Below, piece by piece: positions 54,099-64,000 of a stretch of DNA of 64,000 bases; the stretch's first letter is position 1, and each line of letters opens with the position of its first letter. The position numbers were made by a program, and so were the translations under genes. The DNA is taken from positions 45,001 through 109,000 of the forward strand of contig JAWQFJ010017327.1 of the NCBI GenBank assembly GCA_034096865.1. The letters are read 5' to 3'. Below the pieces are notes generated by a model. The model was not told the origin of the DNA. It worked only from the letters and a program-made list of their open reading frames with translations, and made no database searches. The DNA is from Theodoxus fluviatilis (taxonomy: Eukaryota > Mollusca > Gastropoda > Cycloneritida > Neritidae).

Positions 54099-55440
54099 GT
54101 AAGTACCGGACTAGGTGAGTCTTCGCTGCTCTGGGTGGCAGGATGAGGCGAGAGGGTCATCTGTGGCCGTCAGTGTTTGCTTGGGGTCAGAGGGGGTGGG
54201 TGGAGGAACAGTGTGGGTTTTGAATAAACGGGAAGCCTCGGCAGCGTGAGCCTCTGAGGTCATCTGGAGTGATAGCGCGGAATGCTGCAGTGGAATGGAC
54301 GGCTCTTATTTTGAGGAGGGCACCTGATGAACTGGTATCTCGGATGTGAGTATATCTGATGCCTTGGAGACTACACGCACCTGGATCCAAGCTGGTTGCT
54401 GTCGTGCCCCGAGGGAGTAGCGCGCTATAGTGCTGAGTGTACAATCACAGAAATGGGGAGTACTGAGCCAGGAGAAAACCTCTCAACACGATTTATGTCC
54501 TGAACGAAGATGTTCCTGGATATCGTAATTTTGTGATCCTTCAATCTTCGATCTCAAAATGGCCAAAATAAGTTGTTCATTTGATATCAAAGCTCCATTA
54601 AAACTCCATTCATTCGTTAATCCACCCGATAGGGAGTTACGATCCCTCGGAAGAACCATTTGTCATGAACAGCCTAGGTCTTCATAAGTAGCCCTCGACC
54701 TTGTGGATGGCCAGTTCCCAGACGTTCTGATGCAGTGAGCTTTCATCAGGAGTGCAGCTATCTCGATCGGTTGTACTTGCACTAAGGCACTGACAGAAAC
54801 TTTGTACCTCTAGTCAGCTCAGCGTTCGTCAGCCTTGCCTACATAAGATGGGGGTAGTGAAAACATCTAAAGACATCTTGGTAAGGTGAAAACGCAAGTC
54901 AGTTGCTGCATTACATTAGCACCACAGATGTTCCCTCATTGACCTCCTCCTGTAACTTTAGAGTAAGCTGTTCATTTGCCTTGTTGCCTTGGTTTTGTGG
55001 AGAGGCGTGGCTGGGAACCTTGAGCGTGCATCTCATGACTGAAGGTCTCGCGAGGGACTGTTTTGAGAGATTTGTCATTTGCCTTGTGGAGGAAAGGTTC
55101 ATGGTGTGTGCGAGCAGTTTGGATGAAGGTGCTACCATGCACAGAATGTCCTCTGTACTGTGTTTTCGAAATAAAGTAACATGTCTCAACTGGAAGGAGT
55201 CGTTATCTTTCTTTTCTATCTTGGCTGTTGTAGGCGAGAGCTTCCCATTCTGTTATGCACCCACTCGAGAGGAACACACCTCATCCTTGTCCTGTTCTTT
55301 AGGCACCGAGTGGAGCTCATTTTTGCCCTCTGTGTAATGATTACACACCCACAGGCTTGTTGCCTCCCTGAGATGAGTGAGCTGTGTGACTGAGAGAAGC
55401 CGACCAGTATTCATTGTATGATGTGCACAAGGAAGTTAGA
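54099..55440. other. intergenic, nothing recognised
   Basis: Contains a 144-codon frame (54903-55337) of mixed composition with no similarity I recognise and no repeat structure. No element ends noticed. Confidence 0.4.
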
Positions 55441-55459
55441 CATGTGGTCAAGAGTACAG

Positions 55460-55680
55460 GGCCCGTATTCACAACGGCGATTTATTTAAACTCCGATTTA
55501 TCTCAACTCAGACGATTCCAACTGCCTGTTCCGCTCTCCCTTGGCTGGAAACCAGTATATATAGCAAAGCGCAACCTAGGATCCTCTGACGAGCGTACCT
55601 TATCTAACCGATCAAGATAACGCGGGGCTAGGGGATAAATCGAGTGTTAAAAAGATAAATCGCCGTTGTGAATACGGGCT
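55460..55680 (+). mobile_element. GGCCCGTATTC-type MITE, copy 3, with empty site in the opposite arm
   Basis: Inserted in the left palindrome arm. CAG flanks both sides (55457-55459, 55681-55683). The opposite arm has the uninterrupted GAGTACAGAGGTGCTGAG in complement, so the CAG was duplicated on insertion. This confirms the 3-bp duplication of the family. Confidence 0.88.
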
Positions 55681-56325
55681 CAGAGGTGCTGAGTATTGGT
55701 GTGACACAAATATTTCAAAATAATCTTTCAGATACAGTAATGATACTCTTCATTTCACATAAATATGATGCATTAGGTGATGTCTAAATTGTACAGAAAA
55801 GAAAAACTGAATGCAATGTTTAGTTTAGTTTAGTTGTATTTAAAGAAGACAGTTTGGAGTCTCATCTTAACTTGACACCACCACTCGTTCAGAAAAAGAG
55901 CCACAAAAGATAAACTATTCAACACAAAAACTTTATTGCAGCTTCAACATCCAAGTATTAATGATATTTTTGCTCCTAGGTCAAGAAGATATGAAATAAA
56001 ACCATAATTGTTAGTCAAATTAGAGGTTAGCATTCGTCTTGACTCAACTTTACACCGCAGTCAATTTTCATGTCACACTTTCTCTCACTGACAGCATTCA
56101 ATCTTTTGCGCAAAACATGAAAAACATCAAAATTAAAGAAGATTTATTGAGCATCAAACACATGCATTTGATGCTCAATAAATCTTCAATTTTAATGCTT
56201 TTCATGTTTTGCGCGAAAGATTGAATGCTGTCAGTGAGAGAAAGTGTGACATGAAAATTGACTGCGGTGTAAAGTTGAGTTAAGACTAATGCTAACCTCT
56301 AATTTGACTAACAATTATGGTTTTA

Positions 56326-57135
56326 TTGACTCACATGCGAAGCAAAAGTGAGTCTATGTACTGAGCCTTTTCGTCCGGGCGTAAAAAACTTAAACGTTGG
56401 ATTTTTCTCGGAGACTATTAAGTCTATCAACACCAAATGTGGCATGATGGTGTATGATGACAAGGCCTCAAAAAACATACACAGTGACTTGACCTTGCTT
56501 CAAGGTCAAGGTCACAGGAGCCATAAATGTGGTCTCAAAAACAGTCATTTTTCACATTTTCCCAATTTTCTCCCACGTTATTGAGAATGGCGACCTTAGC
56601 TACAAGTGGTATATAGGTCAAAGCAAGCCCTATCTTTTGATACCAGTTTGGTTGACCTTGCGTCAAGGTCACAGGAGCTCATCAAAGTTATATACATATT
56701 TTGAAGTGACCTTGACCCTGAACTATGGAAGATAACTGTTTCAAACTTAATAATTATGTGGGGCACATGTTATACTTTCTTCATGAGACACATTTGGTCA
56801 CATATCATCAAGGTCAAGGTCACTTTGACCCTTATGAAATGTGACCAAAATGGGGTAGTGAACCACTAAAAGTGACTATATCTCATGGTAGAAAGTGCCA
56901 ATAAGCACCATTGTGCTTCTTATGTCTTGAATTAACAGCTTTGTGTTGCATGACCTTGGATGACCTTGACCTTGGGACAAGGTCACATGTATTTTGGTAG
57001 GGAAAATGTGTAAAGCATTTCTTTGTGTATGATGTCATTGGTAGGTTTAGTTGTTTGACCTTGAAGGACACCTGAAGGTCAAGGTCATTTAGGTCAAGGT
57101 CAAGCATGTGAGTCGTATGGGCTTTGCCCTTCTTG
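56326..57135 (+). mobile_element. Helentron-like HINE, copy 9 (subfamily B), with empty site in the opposite arm
   Basis: Sits in the right palindrome arm. The left arm, read in complement, has ATGGTTTTATTTCAT where the right arm has ATGGTTTTATTGACTC ... CTTCTTGTTTCAT. As for copy 4, no target duplication exists and the element contributes two T residues. Confidence 0.92.
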
Positions 57136-57473
57136 TTTCATTTCTCCTTGACCTAGGAGCAAAAATATCATTAATACTTGGATGTTGAAGCTGCAATAAA
57201 GTTTTTGTGTTGAATAGTTTATCTTTTGTGGCTCTTTTTCTGAATGTTTGGTGGTGTCAAGTAAAGATGAGACTCCAAACTGTCTTCTTCAAATACAACT
57301 AAACTAAACATTGCAATGATTGCATTCAGTTTTTCTTTTCTGTACAGTTTAGACATCACCTAATGCATCATATTTATGTGAAATGAAGAGTGTATCATTA
57401 CTGTATCTGAAAGATTATTTTGAAATATTTGTGTCACGCCAAAACTCAGCACCTCTGTACTCTTGACCATGTA

Positions 57474-58331
57474 TGCAAGACGATGGTCTGTGTGACCTTC
57501 AAAATGGTAAACGGGTGCGAGCAGAAGAATGAAACTGCGGTCGCCATGTAAAAGGCGTCTGCTTGTGGGGTCGTTTTGACGCCGGTTGTGAGGAAGTAGT
57601 AGCTCTGATTGCTGCTCAGAACATAACATACCTTGATGAATGAAACCAAGTCTTAGCAACTGTCTTGGCTGTGCGAGTCAATTTGAAGCGGGCAGTGTCC
57701 GTACATGTGCTGTGTCCGGTGGCATGAACTGGTACGCTGAGAAGCGGCAGTGACAACAGAGAACACATCCTGGCGAGCTGGAGGTTCACCCTGGCATCGG
57801 TCTGGCCCCACAGCGTGCTCGCTCTCCAAGCTCCTACCCCTCCTCTAACCCCTTTCCCTCCTCTCCCCCCTTCTCCAACCTCTTCCCTCCTCACCCCCCA
57901 TCCCCCCTCCCTCCTCTTTCACCCTCCTTTCCTCCCCTCTCCCATCTCTCCACCCCTCTCCCTCCTTCACACACCTCTCCCTCCTTTTCCACCCCCCACC
58001 CTCTTCCACCCTTCTCCCTCCCTCTCCTCCTCCTCTTCTCGCCCTCCCTCCTCATCCTCTCCCTCCCCCTCCCTATTCACCTTCTCCCCTTTTGAGACAT
58101 GTGTTTTGGACTATGGACATGGCGGTAAACGAAGTCCACGCCTGCTGGACACGACGACTGCAGACCATTGGCACAATGCAGAGGGAAGACCAGGTAGGCT
58201 GCGGCTGGAGGAGACTTCCGGGCTTGCGTGTGTGCAGCAGTGGTAGAGTCCCAAGGATGGCCAGAGGACAGTTCATGAGGGAGAGCGCTCGCTGACAATG
58301 GTCCCCTCCTAACAATGGGTATCGTTGGATC
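57474..58331. other. intergenic with a C/T-rich tract at about 57830-58088
   Basis: The pyrimidine tract is a degenerate CCTCC/CTCCCT repeat. The flanking sequence contains only short frames with no recognisable product. Confidence 0.5.
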
Positions 58332-58594
58332 TGTGGTGGGGTGCATATGAACCTACTACACAGTAGGCAACTAAATGAGAAGTTTGCTTCTAAATTGTGA
58401 AGTAAGGTGTGCATGGAAGCTGAATACGCATAGTTACCTCCTAAGTTGGCCACTAAACAACCCAAAATTTAGTGGTGGTATGTGTCAGCACTACACGGCT
58501 AAGTAGCCAACTATTTGCAAATTTCAATGGCGACGTGTTGCCGGTTTGCACAGAAAACGCTCTTATTTCGGGATACTAGCAACCCATTCTAAGA

Positions 58595-60461
58595 CAAGAA
58601 GGGCAAAGCCATTCTGAACACAGATATAGTATCTCTGACACAGGTTGGTCACGTGACTTCGGCTCCACATTCCAATGATTTTACCAATCAAAATTCAACA
58701 TGATCAAAAGACCATTGAGAGTAAAAAGAGGCGATTCTATTTCATACCAATTATTTATCTCGATAGATAAACACAAATTTGGTGTTCTAAAAAAACTGAG
58801 ATTTTCAGGAAATAATTTGAGAACTACTTTTAGCGTGAACGTCGTCTAAAAGGTTGCAAACTGCCTTGAGCACGTGCGATTGTGTATATAGTAATACACG
58901 CAATCTTTGGACCTACTATAAACACAGCGAAAAGGATTCCTATGGCTCCGGGCTGGTTTCGTGAATCTATGGTTATACTCTCGCAAGTAATTGCTTTCTG
59001 GCCGGAACCTGTGGTCTAACTGCCTTCACACTGTTTGACGAGCTCCACACTTCGATCATTTGTGTATCGACTGATGGAGTCAGTAAGTGATTTAACCTAC
59101 ATTCCGTCTGTGTTGAACGTTAATCGAATGGAAGTTTCTTCTGTAGGAATCCGTCTGATTCCGAAGTTGGATATTATCGGATAGCTCAGAAGCAGTTTTT
59201 CTAAGTTTAATCCTTCTAAGCATACATTAAATTAATGATTCCTCATCAGCAAAAGCACTCGGCGGGTTTCTGTGTGTATCGGTCCAAATGATTATGCAGA
59301 CGGGATTGGTTGCATTACTCACTCAATGAAGTATAAATATTGCTGTTGTATTCAAAGTCCTTATAATTAGTAGAGTTCACAATATTACACTCTTGTGATT
59401 CGAATTTTACGGCATACAAGTTTTACATTCATGGGAAATCGATGTTTAGAAAATGAACTGACGGAAAGATGGCTACCAGTATCGAGTGTATCACAACAAG
59501 CGGAGGAATACACTCACAATGTGATATGGCATTCAGCGTGGCTGAGACTCAGTGTTCAGAACGGTGGTATGCATGTTATGGAAGAATTAAGGCTATCACG
59601 TGACCAACCTGTTGCTGAGACTATATCCACTAGTCTCAGCCACGCTGAATGGGGCAAAGCCCATACGACTCGCATGCTTGACCTTTATATGACCTTGACC
59701 TTCAGGTGCCCTTCAAGGTCAATGTCAAACAACTAAACCTAGCAATGACATCATACACTAAGAAATGCTTTACACATATTCCCTACCAAAATACATGTGA
59801 CCTTGTCCCAAGGTGAAGGTCATCCAAGGTCATGCAACACAAAGCTGTTAATTCAAGACATAGGAAGCACAATGGTGCTTATTGGCACTTTCTACCATGA
59901 GATATGGTCAATTTTAGTGGTTCACTACCCCATTTTGGTCACATTTCATAAGGGTCAAAGTGATCTTGACCTTGATGATTATGTGACCAAATGTGTCTAA
60001 TGATGAAAGTATAACATGTGCCCCACATAATTATTAAGTTTGAAACAGTTATCTTCCATAGTTCAGGGTCAAGGTCACTTCAAAATATGTATACAATCCA
60101 ACTTTGAAGAGCTCCTGTGACCTTGACCTTGAAGCAAGGTCAACAAGAGTGGTATCAAAAGATAGGGCTTACTTTGCCCTATATACCATATATAGGTCAG
60201 GTATCCAATCTCAAAAACTTCAGAGAAAATGTGAAAAATGTTTTTTAGACAACATTTATGGCCCCTGCGACCTTGACTTTGAAGCAAGGACAAGTCACTA
60301 TGTATGTTTTTTGAGGCCTTGTCATCATACACCATCATGCCACATTTGGTATTGATAGACTTAATAGTCTCTGAGAAAAATCCAACGTTAAAGTTTTCGG
60401 ACGCCCGGACGGATGAAACGGGTGAGTACATAGACTCACTTTTGCTTCGCATGTGAGTCAA
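58595..60461 (-). mobile_element. Helentron-like HINE, copy 10 (subfamily A), with nested element and empty site
   Basis: Minus-strand copy. Its terminal hairpin (GGGCAAAGCCC) was struck by a 1,042-bp element. The opposite palindrome arm gives the empty site: GATTACATTTTCTTTGGAT against GATTACATTTTTGACTC ... CTTCTTGTCTTAGAA, again with two element T residues and no duplication. Confidence 0.9.
58610..59651. mobile_element. TIR transposon, 1,042 bp, 9-bp TSD (MULE-like)
   Basis: GGGCAAAGC stands on both sides (58601-58609, 59652-59660) as a perfect 9-bp duplication of the HINE hairpin sequence. The imperfect TIRs of about 50 bp begin CATTC and share GATATAGT and ACAGGTTGGTCACGTGA. An internal copy of one terminus (CATTCAGCGTGGCTGAGACT, 59530-59549) is exactly inverted to 59632-59651. 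Nine-base duplications are typical of Mutator-like elements. No transposase frame is present, so the class is tentative. Confidence 0.75.
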
Positions 60462-61093
60462 AAATGTAATCCATGCACAGCATTAATTTATCAAAGCTGT
60501 ATGTTGAATGCATCAATAGGTCGTGAAAGCTTTTACATTTTACAAATCGAATGCAGGTCGACGCATCCACGCTGAAGCATGAGTTACCCGTTGCCATCGG
60601 TCATGGCGTCATCCGTCATCCTTCCGCCCGAAGGATGACAGATGACGCTTCTCTGTAATACGCCGTGTCCGATGGCAACGGGTAACTCATGCTTCAGCGT
60701 GGATGCGTCGACCTGCATTCGATTTGTAAAATGTAAAAGCTTTCACGACCTATTGATGCATTCAACATACAGCTTTGATAAATTAATGGTGTGCATGGAT
60801 TACATTTTCTTTGGATGGGTTGCTTAGTATCCCGAAATAGAGCATTTTCTGTGCGAACCGGCAACACGTCCGCCATTGAATTGTGCAAGGAGTTGGCTAG
60901 TTCACCTCTTGTCGTGACCTCTACGCATGCGCATTAGATGGGATATCCCAAGATAATAATCTGGGTCATTACTTCGTTGTGGCGACCAAGTAGCGTCTCA
61001 TGCACATCTTACTGTCGTAGTTGTGAACAACGAAGTAGACAACTACGTCGTGGTTACCACCTAACATAGTAGGTTCATATGCACCCCACCACA

Positions 61094-61657
61094 GAAAACT
61101 CCGCTTGCAGTTTCTACTGTTACCACTATTACTAATATTTCTAGACAAGCAGACTGGAGAAGGCCTTTCGAGGAGGCGAGCGCTGGCGAGCAGTCGACCT
61201 TCATGAACGGTCCTCCGGTGGTCGGGATTCCTCACCTACTCTTTCACGTTCGCTTTGCACAAGTCTCGATACGAGTGCTATAAACTAGCGAAAGCGCCGG
61301 TCCTGTCGATCTAGGAATGTACGTTTTGATCACACCAAGATTCGGGCGTTTGTCAATTCGAATAAAACGTGAATGGCGCATCTTTCGTAGATGCCGTAAT
61401 GTTCTCATTGAAAGCTGTAGTCGAAATAAGAGATAAGGTGGGGAATAAAAATCTGCAAGTGTTTTACATCCGTCACTGAAAAGCGGCGAGGGGAAAAAAA
61501 TCCTTCCTGGGCAGGTCATTGAACATCGGCTCCTACGTCAAAGGCGGGGATACGGATTGACTCCCTCAGGCGACCGCATTAGTGGACTTGTCCGTGGGGA
61601 GAGGTGCGGAAAAGACGGCGAATATTCGTGGGGGGAGAGAGGGAAGAAAAGAAGTAA
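61094..61657. other. intergenic, nothing recognised
   Basis: Mixed sequence with short frames only; no repeat ends seen. Confidence 0.45.
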
Positions 61658-62502
61658 CAAGAAGGGCAAAGCCCATACGACTCACATGCTTGACCTTGAC
61701 CTTTACATGATCTTGACCTTCAGGTGACCTTCAAGGTCAAGGTCAAACAACTAAACCTACCAATGACATCATACACTAAGAAATGGTTTACACATTTTCC
61801 CTACCAAAATACATGTGGCCTTGACCCAAGGTCAAGGTCATCCAAGGTCATGCAACACAAAGCTGTTAATTCAAGACATAGGAAGCACAATGGTGCTTAT
61901 TGGCACTTTCTACCATAAAATATGGTCACTTTTAGTGGTTCACTACCCCATTTTGGTCACATTTCATAAGGGTCAAAGTGACCTTGATGATATGTGACCA
62001 AATGTGTCTCATGAAGAAAGTATAACATGTGCCTCACATAATTATTAAGTTTGAAACAGTTATCTTCCATAGTTCAGGGTCAAGGTCACTTCAAAATATG
62101 TATACAATCCAACTTTGAAGAGCTCCTGTGACCTTGACCTTGAAGCAAGGTCAACCAAACGTATCAAAAAATAGGGCTTACTTTGCCCTATATACCATGT
62201 ATAGGTGAGGTATCCAATCTCAAAAACTTAAGAGAAAATTGAGAAAATGTGAAAAATGGCTGTTTTCTAGACAATATTTATGGCCCCTGCGACCTTAACC
62301 TTGAAGCAAGGTCAAGTCACTGTGTATGTTTTTTGAGGCCTTGTCATCATACGCCATCATGCCAAATTGGGTGTTGATAGATCTAATAGTCTCCGAGAAA
62401 AATCCAACGTTAAAGTTTTAAACGGAGGCCCGGACGCCCGGACGCCCGGACGGACGAAACGGGTGAGTACATAGACTCACTTTTGCTTCGCATGTGAGTC
62501 AA
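61658..62502 (-). mobile_element. Helentron-like HINE, copy 11 (subfamily A)
   Basis: Complete minus-strand copy with both terminal hairpins. The CCCGGACG-type short repeats just inside the 5' end (left of the GAGTCAA end) are expanded, as in copy 1. Confidence 0.9.
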
Positions 62503-62774
62503 AAACGACGACGATGATGATGACAACGACAAGGACTACGGAGGTTTTAAGTCCCTTCTCCCACAGTCATGTCTCCCAAACTAATTTTTCTCCTGATCTT
62601 TTCTTACCTTCCTCCTCCTCTCCTCCCCTGATCTTGACGAATGCAGAAAAAGCCGTTTCCCCTCTTGAATCATTCCATCTGTACTAAAATGCACATCGAT
62701 GTCATTATCTGCAGAGAAAAGGTGACGGCAAAGGTAAGTTTTTATCTTGCAGGCCCTCCCTCCCTCCCTCCCTC
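62503..62774. other. non-coding, C/T-rich
   Basis: A short GAC/GAT repeat follows the HINE, then pyrimidine-rich text. No gene. Confidence 0.5.
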
Positions 62775-62789
62775 TTTTCCTTCCTTCTC

Positions 62790-62970
62790 TCCCTCTGTAG
62801 GTTTGCGTCTCCCTACGCGATTCGTAAGAGGCGAATAACTAGGGACACCGTGACGTGATTCGCGTTTACTCAAAACTGTTTAGGGATTTTCGTGCTTGAT
62901 GGCCTTATATAGCATACAAAGGCTGATTGGCCGTAAAACACCATCAATACAATACAATCCAATCCCTCTC
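62790..62970 (+). mobile_element. retroelement 3' end, copy 5, with ATACA/ATCC-like tail
   Basis: Contains GCGTCTCCCTACGCGATTCG, GTAAGAGGCGAATAACTAGG and the GGCCTTATATAGCATACA hairpin. The tail has changed to CAATACAATACAATCC instead of a pure ATCC run. Confidence 0.75.
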
Positions 62971-63111
62971 TCCCTCCATCACGGCATATCAATCTTTGTA
63001 GGCTATGTTAGGCCACCGATCACGAAAAATGATTTGGATTGGTTGGAATCGGTCAAGTCACTACTTCCCAAGCTGTTCACCTCTCACGATTTGCATAGGG
63101 AGACGCAGTGG

Positions 63112-63332
63112 GTCTACTCTCACCCCCACCCCACAGGGGGTCTATTGTCACCCCCACCCCACAGGGGGTCTATTCTCACCCCCACCCACAGGGGGTCTAT
63201 TCTCACCCCCTCCCCACATGGGGTCTATTCTCACCCCCACCCCACAGGGGGTCTATTCTCACCCCCACCCCACAGGGGGTCTATTCTCACCCCCACCCAC
63301 AGGGGGTCTATTCTCACCCCCACCCCACAGGG
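63112..63332. repeat. minisatellite, 27/28-bp unit
   Basis: Eight units of GGGGGTCTATTCTCACCCCC followed by ACCCCACA, differing by one C. Each unit contains GGGGGTctattctcACCCCC and so can form a small hairpin. Confidence 0.95.
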
Positions 63333-63434
63333 GGTATGTTTAAAACAAATGACTGCCCATTGATCGTAGCACTTGATAAGACAACCGATGCGAGGTCAAG
63401 TTCTTGGTATTTTTTAAAATGAAGACAAGTTCAG

Positions 63435-64000
63435 TTGTGTGTGTGTGTCTGTGCGTGTGTATGTATGTAGGTATATATGTGTGTGTGTGTCTGTGTGTGT
63501 CGGTATGTTTGTGTGCGTGCGTGTGTGTGTGTCTGTGTATGTGTGTGTGTGTCTGTATGTTTGTGTGTGTGTGTATGTATGTATGTATGTATGTATGTAT
63601 GTATGTATGTATGTATGTATGTATGTATGTATGTATGTATGTATGTATGTATGTATGTATGTATGTATGTATGTGTGTGTCTGTGTATATGTGTGTCTGT
63701 GCCTGTGTCTATGTTTGTGTGTGTGCGTGCGTGTGTGTGAATGTGTGTGTGTATGCGTGTGTGTTTGTGTATGTGTATGTGAATGTGTGTGTGTATGCGT
63801 GTGTGTTTGTGTATGTGTATGTGGGTGCGCTTGTGTGCGTGTGTTTGTGAGTGTGCGTGTGTGTGTGTGTATGTGTGTCTGTATGTGTACGTGTGTGTGT
63901 GTCTGCGTGTACGCTTCTGTGCGTGTGTTTGTATGTGTGCGCGTGTTTGTGTATGTGTTTGTGTGTGTGCGCTTCTGTATGTGTGCGTTTGTGTGTGTGA
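63435..64000. repeat. GT and GTAT microsatellites, running past the window end
   Basis: A pure GTAT block of about 25 units near 63572-63672 is embedded in interrupted GT/GTCT/GTGC repeats that continue to the end. Cys/Val-only frames are artefacts. Confidence 0.95.

Larger units (their letters stand above)
55441..57473. repeat. long inverted repeat (foldback) with about 0.5-kb arms, each arm hit by another transposon
   Basis: The left arm (55441-56160) and right arm (56166-57473) are reverse complements around a loop near 56160-56167 (for example GAGACTCCAAACTGTCTTCT on the right pairs with the left arm near 55850). The left arm contains a 221-bp MITE and the right arm HINE copy 9. Removing both restores symmetry. 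Whether it is a transposon or an inverted duplication is unclear; no target duplication was seen. Confidence 0.85.
58332..61093. mobile_element. TIR element or foldback (TGTGGTGGGG ends) containing HINE copy 10
   Basis: TGTGGTGGGGTGCATATGAA at the left end is inverted at the right end (61093). After a diverged stretch the arms pair again through AATGGCGACGTGTTGCCGG and GGGATACTA-GCAACCCAT. The innermost 60462-60808 is a near-perfect palindrome centred on CCTTCCGCCCGAAGGAT near 60630. Left-arm continuity is broken by HINE copy 10. Without insertions the element would be about 0.9 kb. No target duplication or coding sequence was found. Confidence 0.75.

Noticed and set aside
54903..55337. 144-codon open frame
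   Set aside because: Ordinary length for chance in this base composition. No domain, no splice context and no recognisable similarity.
63112..63332. CRISPR-like array of short regular repeats
   Set aside because: Units are continuous with no unique spacers, and the DNA is eukaryotic. It is a minisatellite. The same applies to the other arrays.
1..64000. A novel defence, toxin or biosynthetic system
   Set aside because: Nothing supports one. The window holds one conserved RNA-binding protein gene and transposons, and its unusual content is in transposon structure and nesting.

Overview
The window is nuclear DNA of an invertebrate animal, most likely a marine mollusc. The lines of evidence are split genes with GT-AG introns, a gene for the metazoan RNA-binding protein hnRNP Q/R, many microsatellites and minisatellites, dense nested transposons, and retroelement 3' ends carrying the motif ATTCGTAAGAGGCGA. 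I associate that motif with mollusc SINEs and LINEs from memory; I could not search. No bacterial operon, CRISPR array, rRNA or tRNA was seen.

Layout. 0.6-2.6 kb: a decayed PIF/Harbinger transposon with a transposase relic (minus strand) and a coiled-coil protein relic (plus strand), the former split by a retroelement. 2.7-5.8 kb: a 3-kb minisatellite of 20/21-bp units. 6.0-10 kb: a transposon with 18-bp terminal repeats, the 5' part of a coding relative, and three-base-TSD MITEs. 10.46-15.85 kb: a MITE split by a complete 4,885-bp hAT transposon whose four-exon transposase is open for 854 codons. 15.9-17.4 kb: a HARBI1-like pseudogene split by a Helentron-like element.

19-49 kb: one host gene on the plus strand, an hnRNP Q/R (SYNCRIP/HNRNPR) orthologue. 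Eleven coding exons splice in frame to 642 codons: an acidic N-terminal domain, three RRMs, an RGG-rich tail and a conserved C-terminus. A probable promoter with a CRE and an inverted CCAAT box and a non-coding first exon lie near 19.0-19.4 kb. The introns hold most of the transposons.

49-64 kb: gene-poor DNA with pyrimidine tracts, a 37-bp minisatellite, two long inverted repeats that have been entered by other transposons, a 28-bp minisatellite and GT/GTAT microsatellites.

The main discovery-type result is an 800-870 bp repeat present eleven times. It has asymmetric inverted terminal repeats, a hairpin at each end, and inserts between two T bases with no target duplication. Three unoccupied sites inside this same window prove the boundaries. 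These are the features of non-autonomous Helentrons (HINE/DINE-1 type). The copies form two subfamilies that have recombined, two copies carry the same TTAA-flanked insertion, all seven copies inside the host gene lie in the sense direction, and each copy carries about a dozen TCAAGGTCA motifs, the consensus monomer site of NR5A/ERR nuclear receptors.
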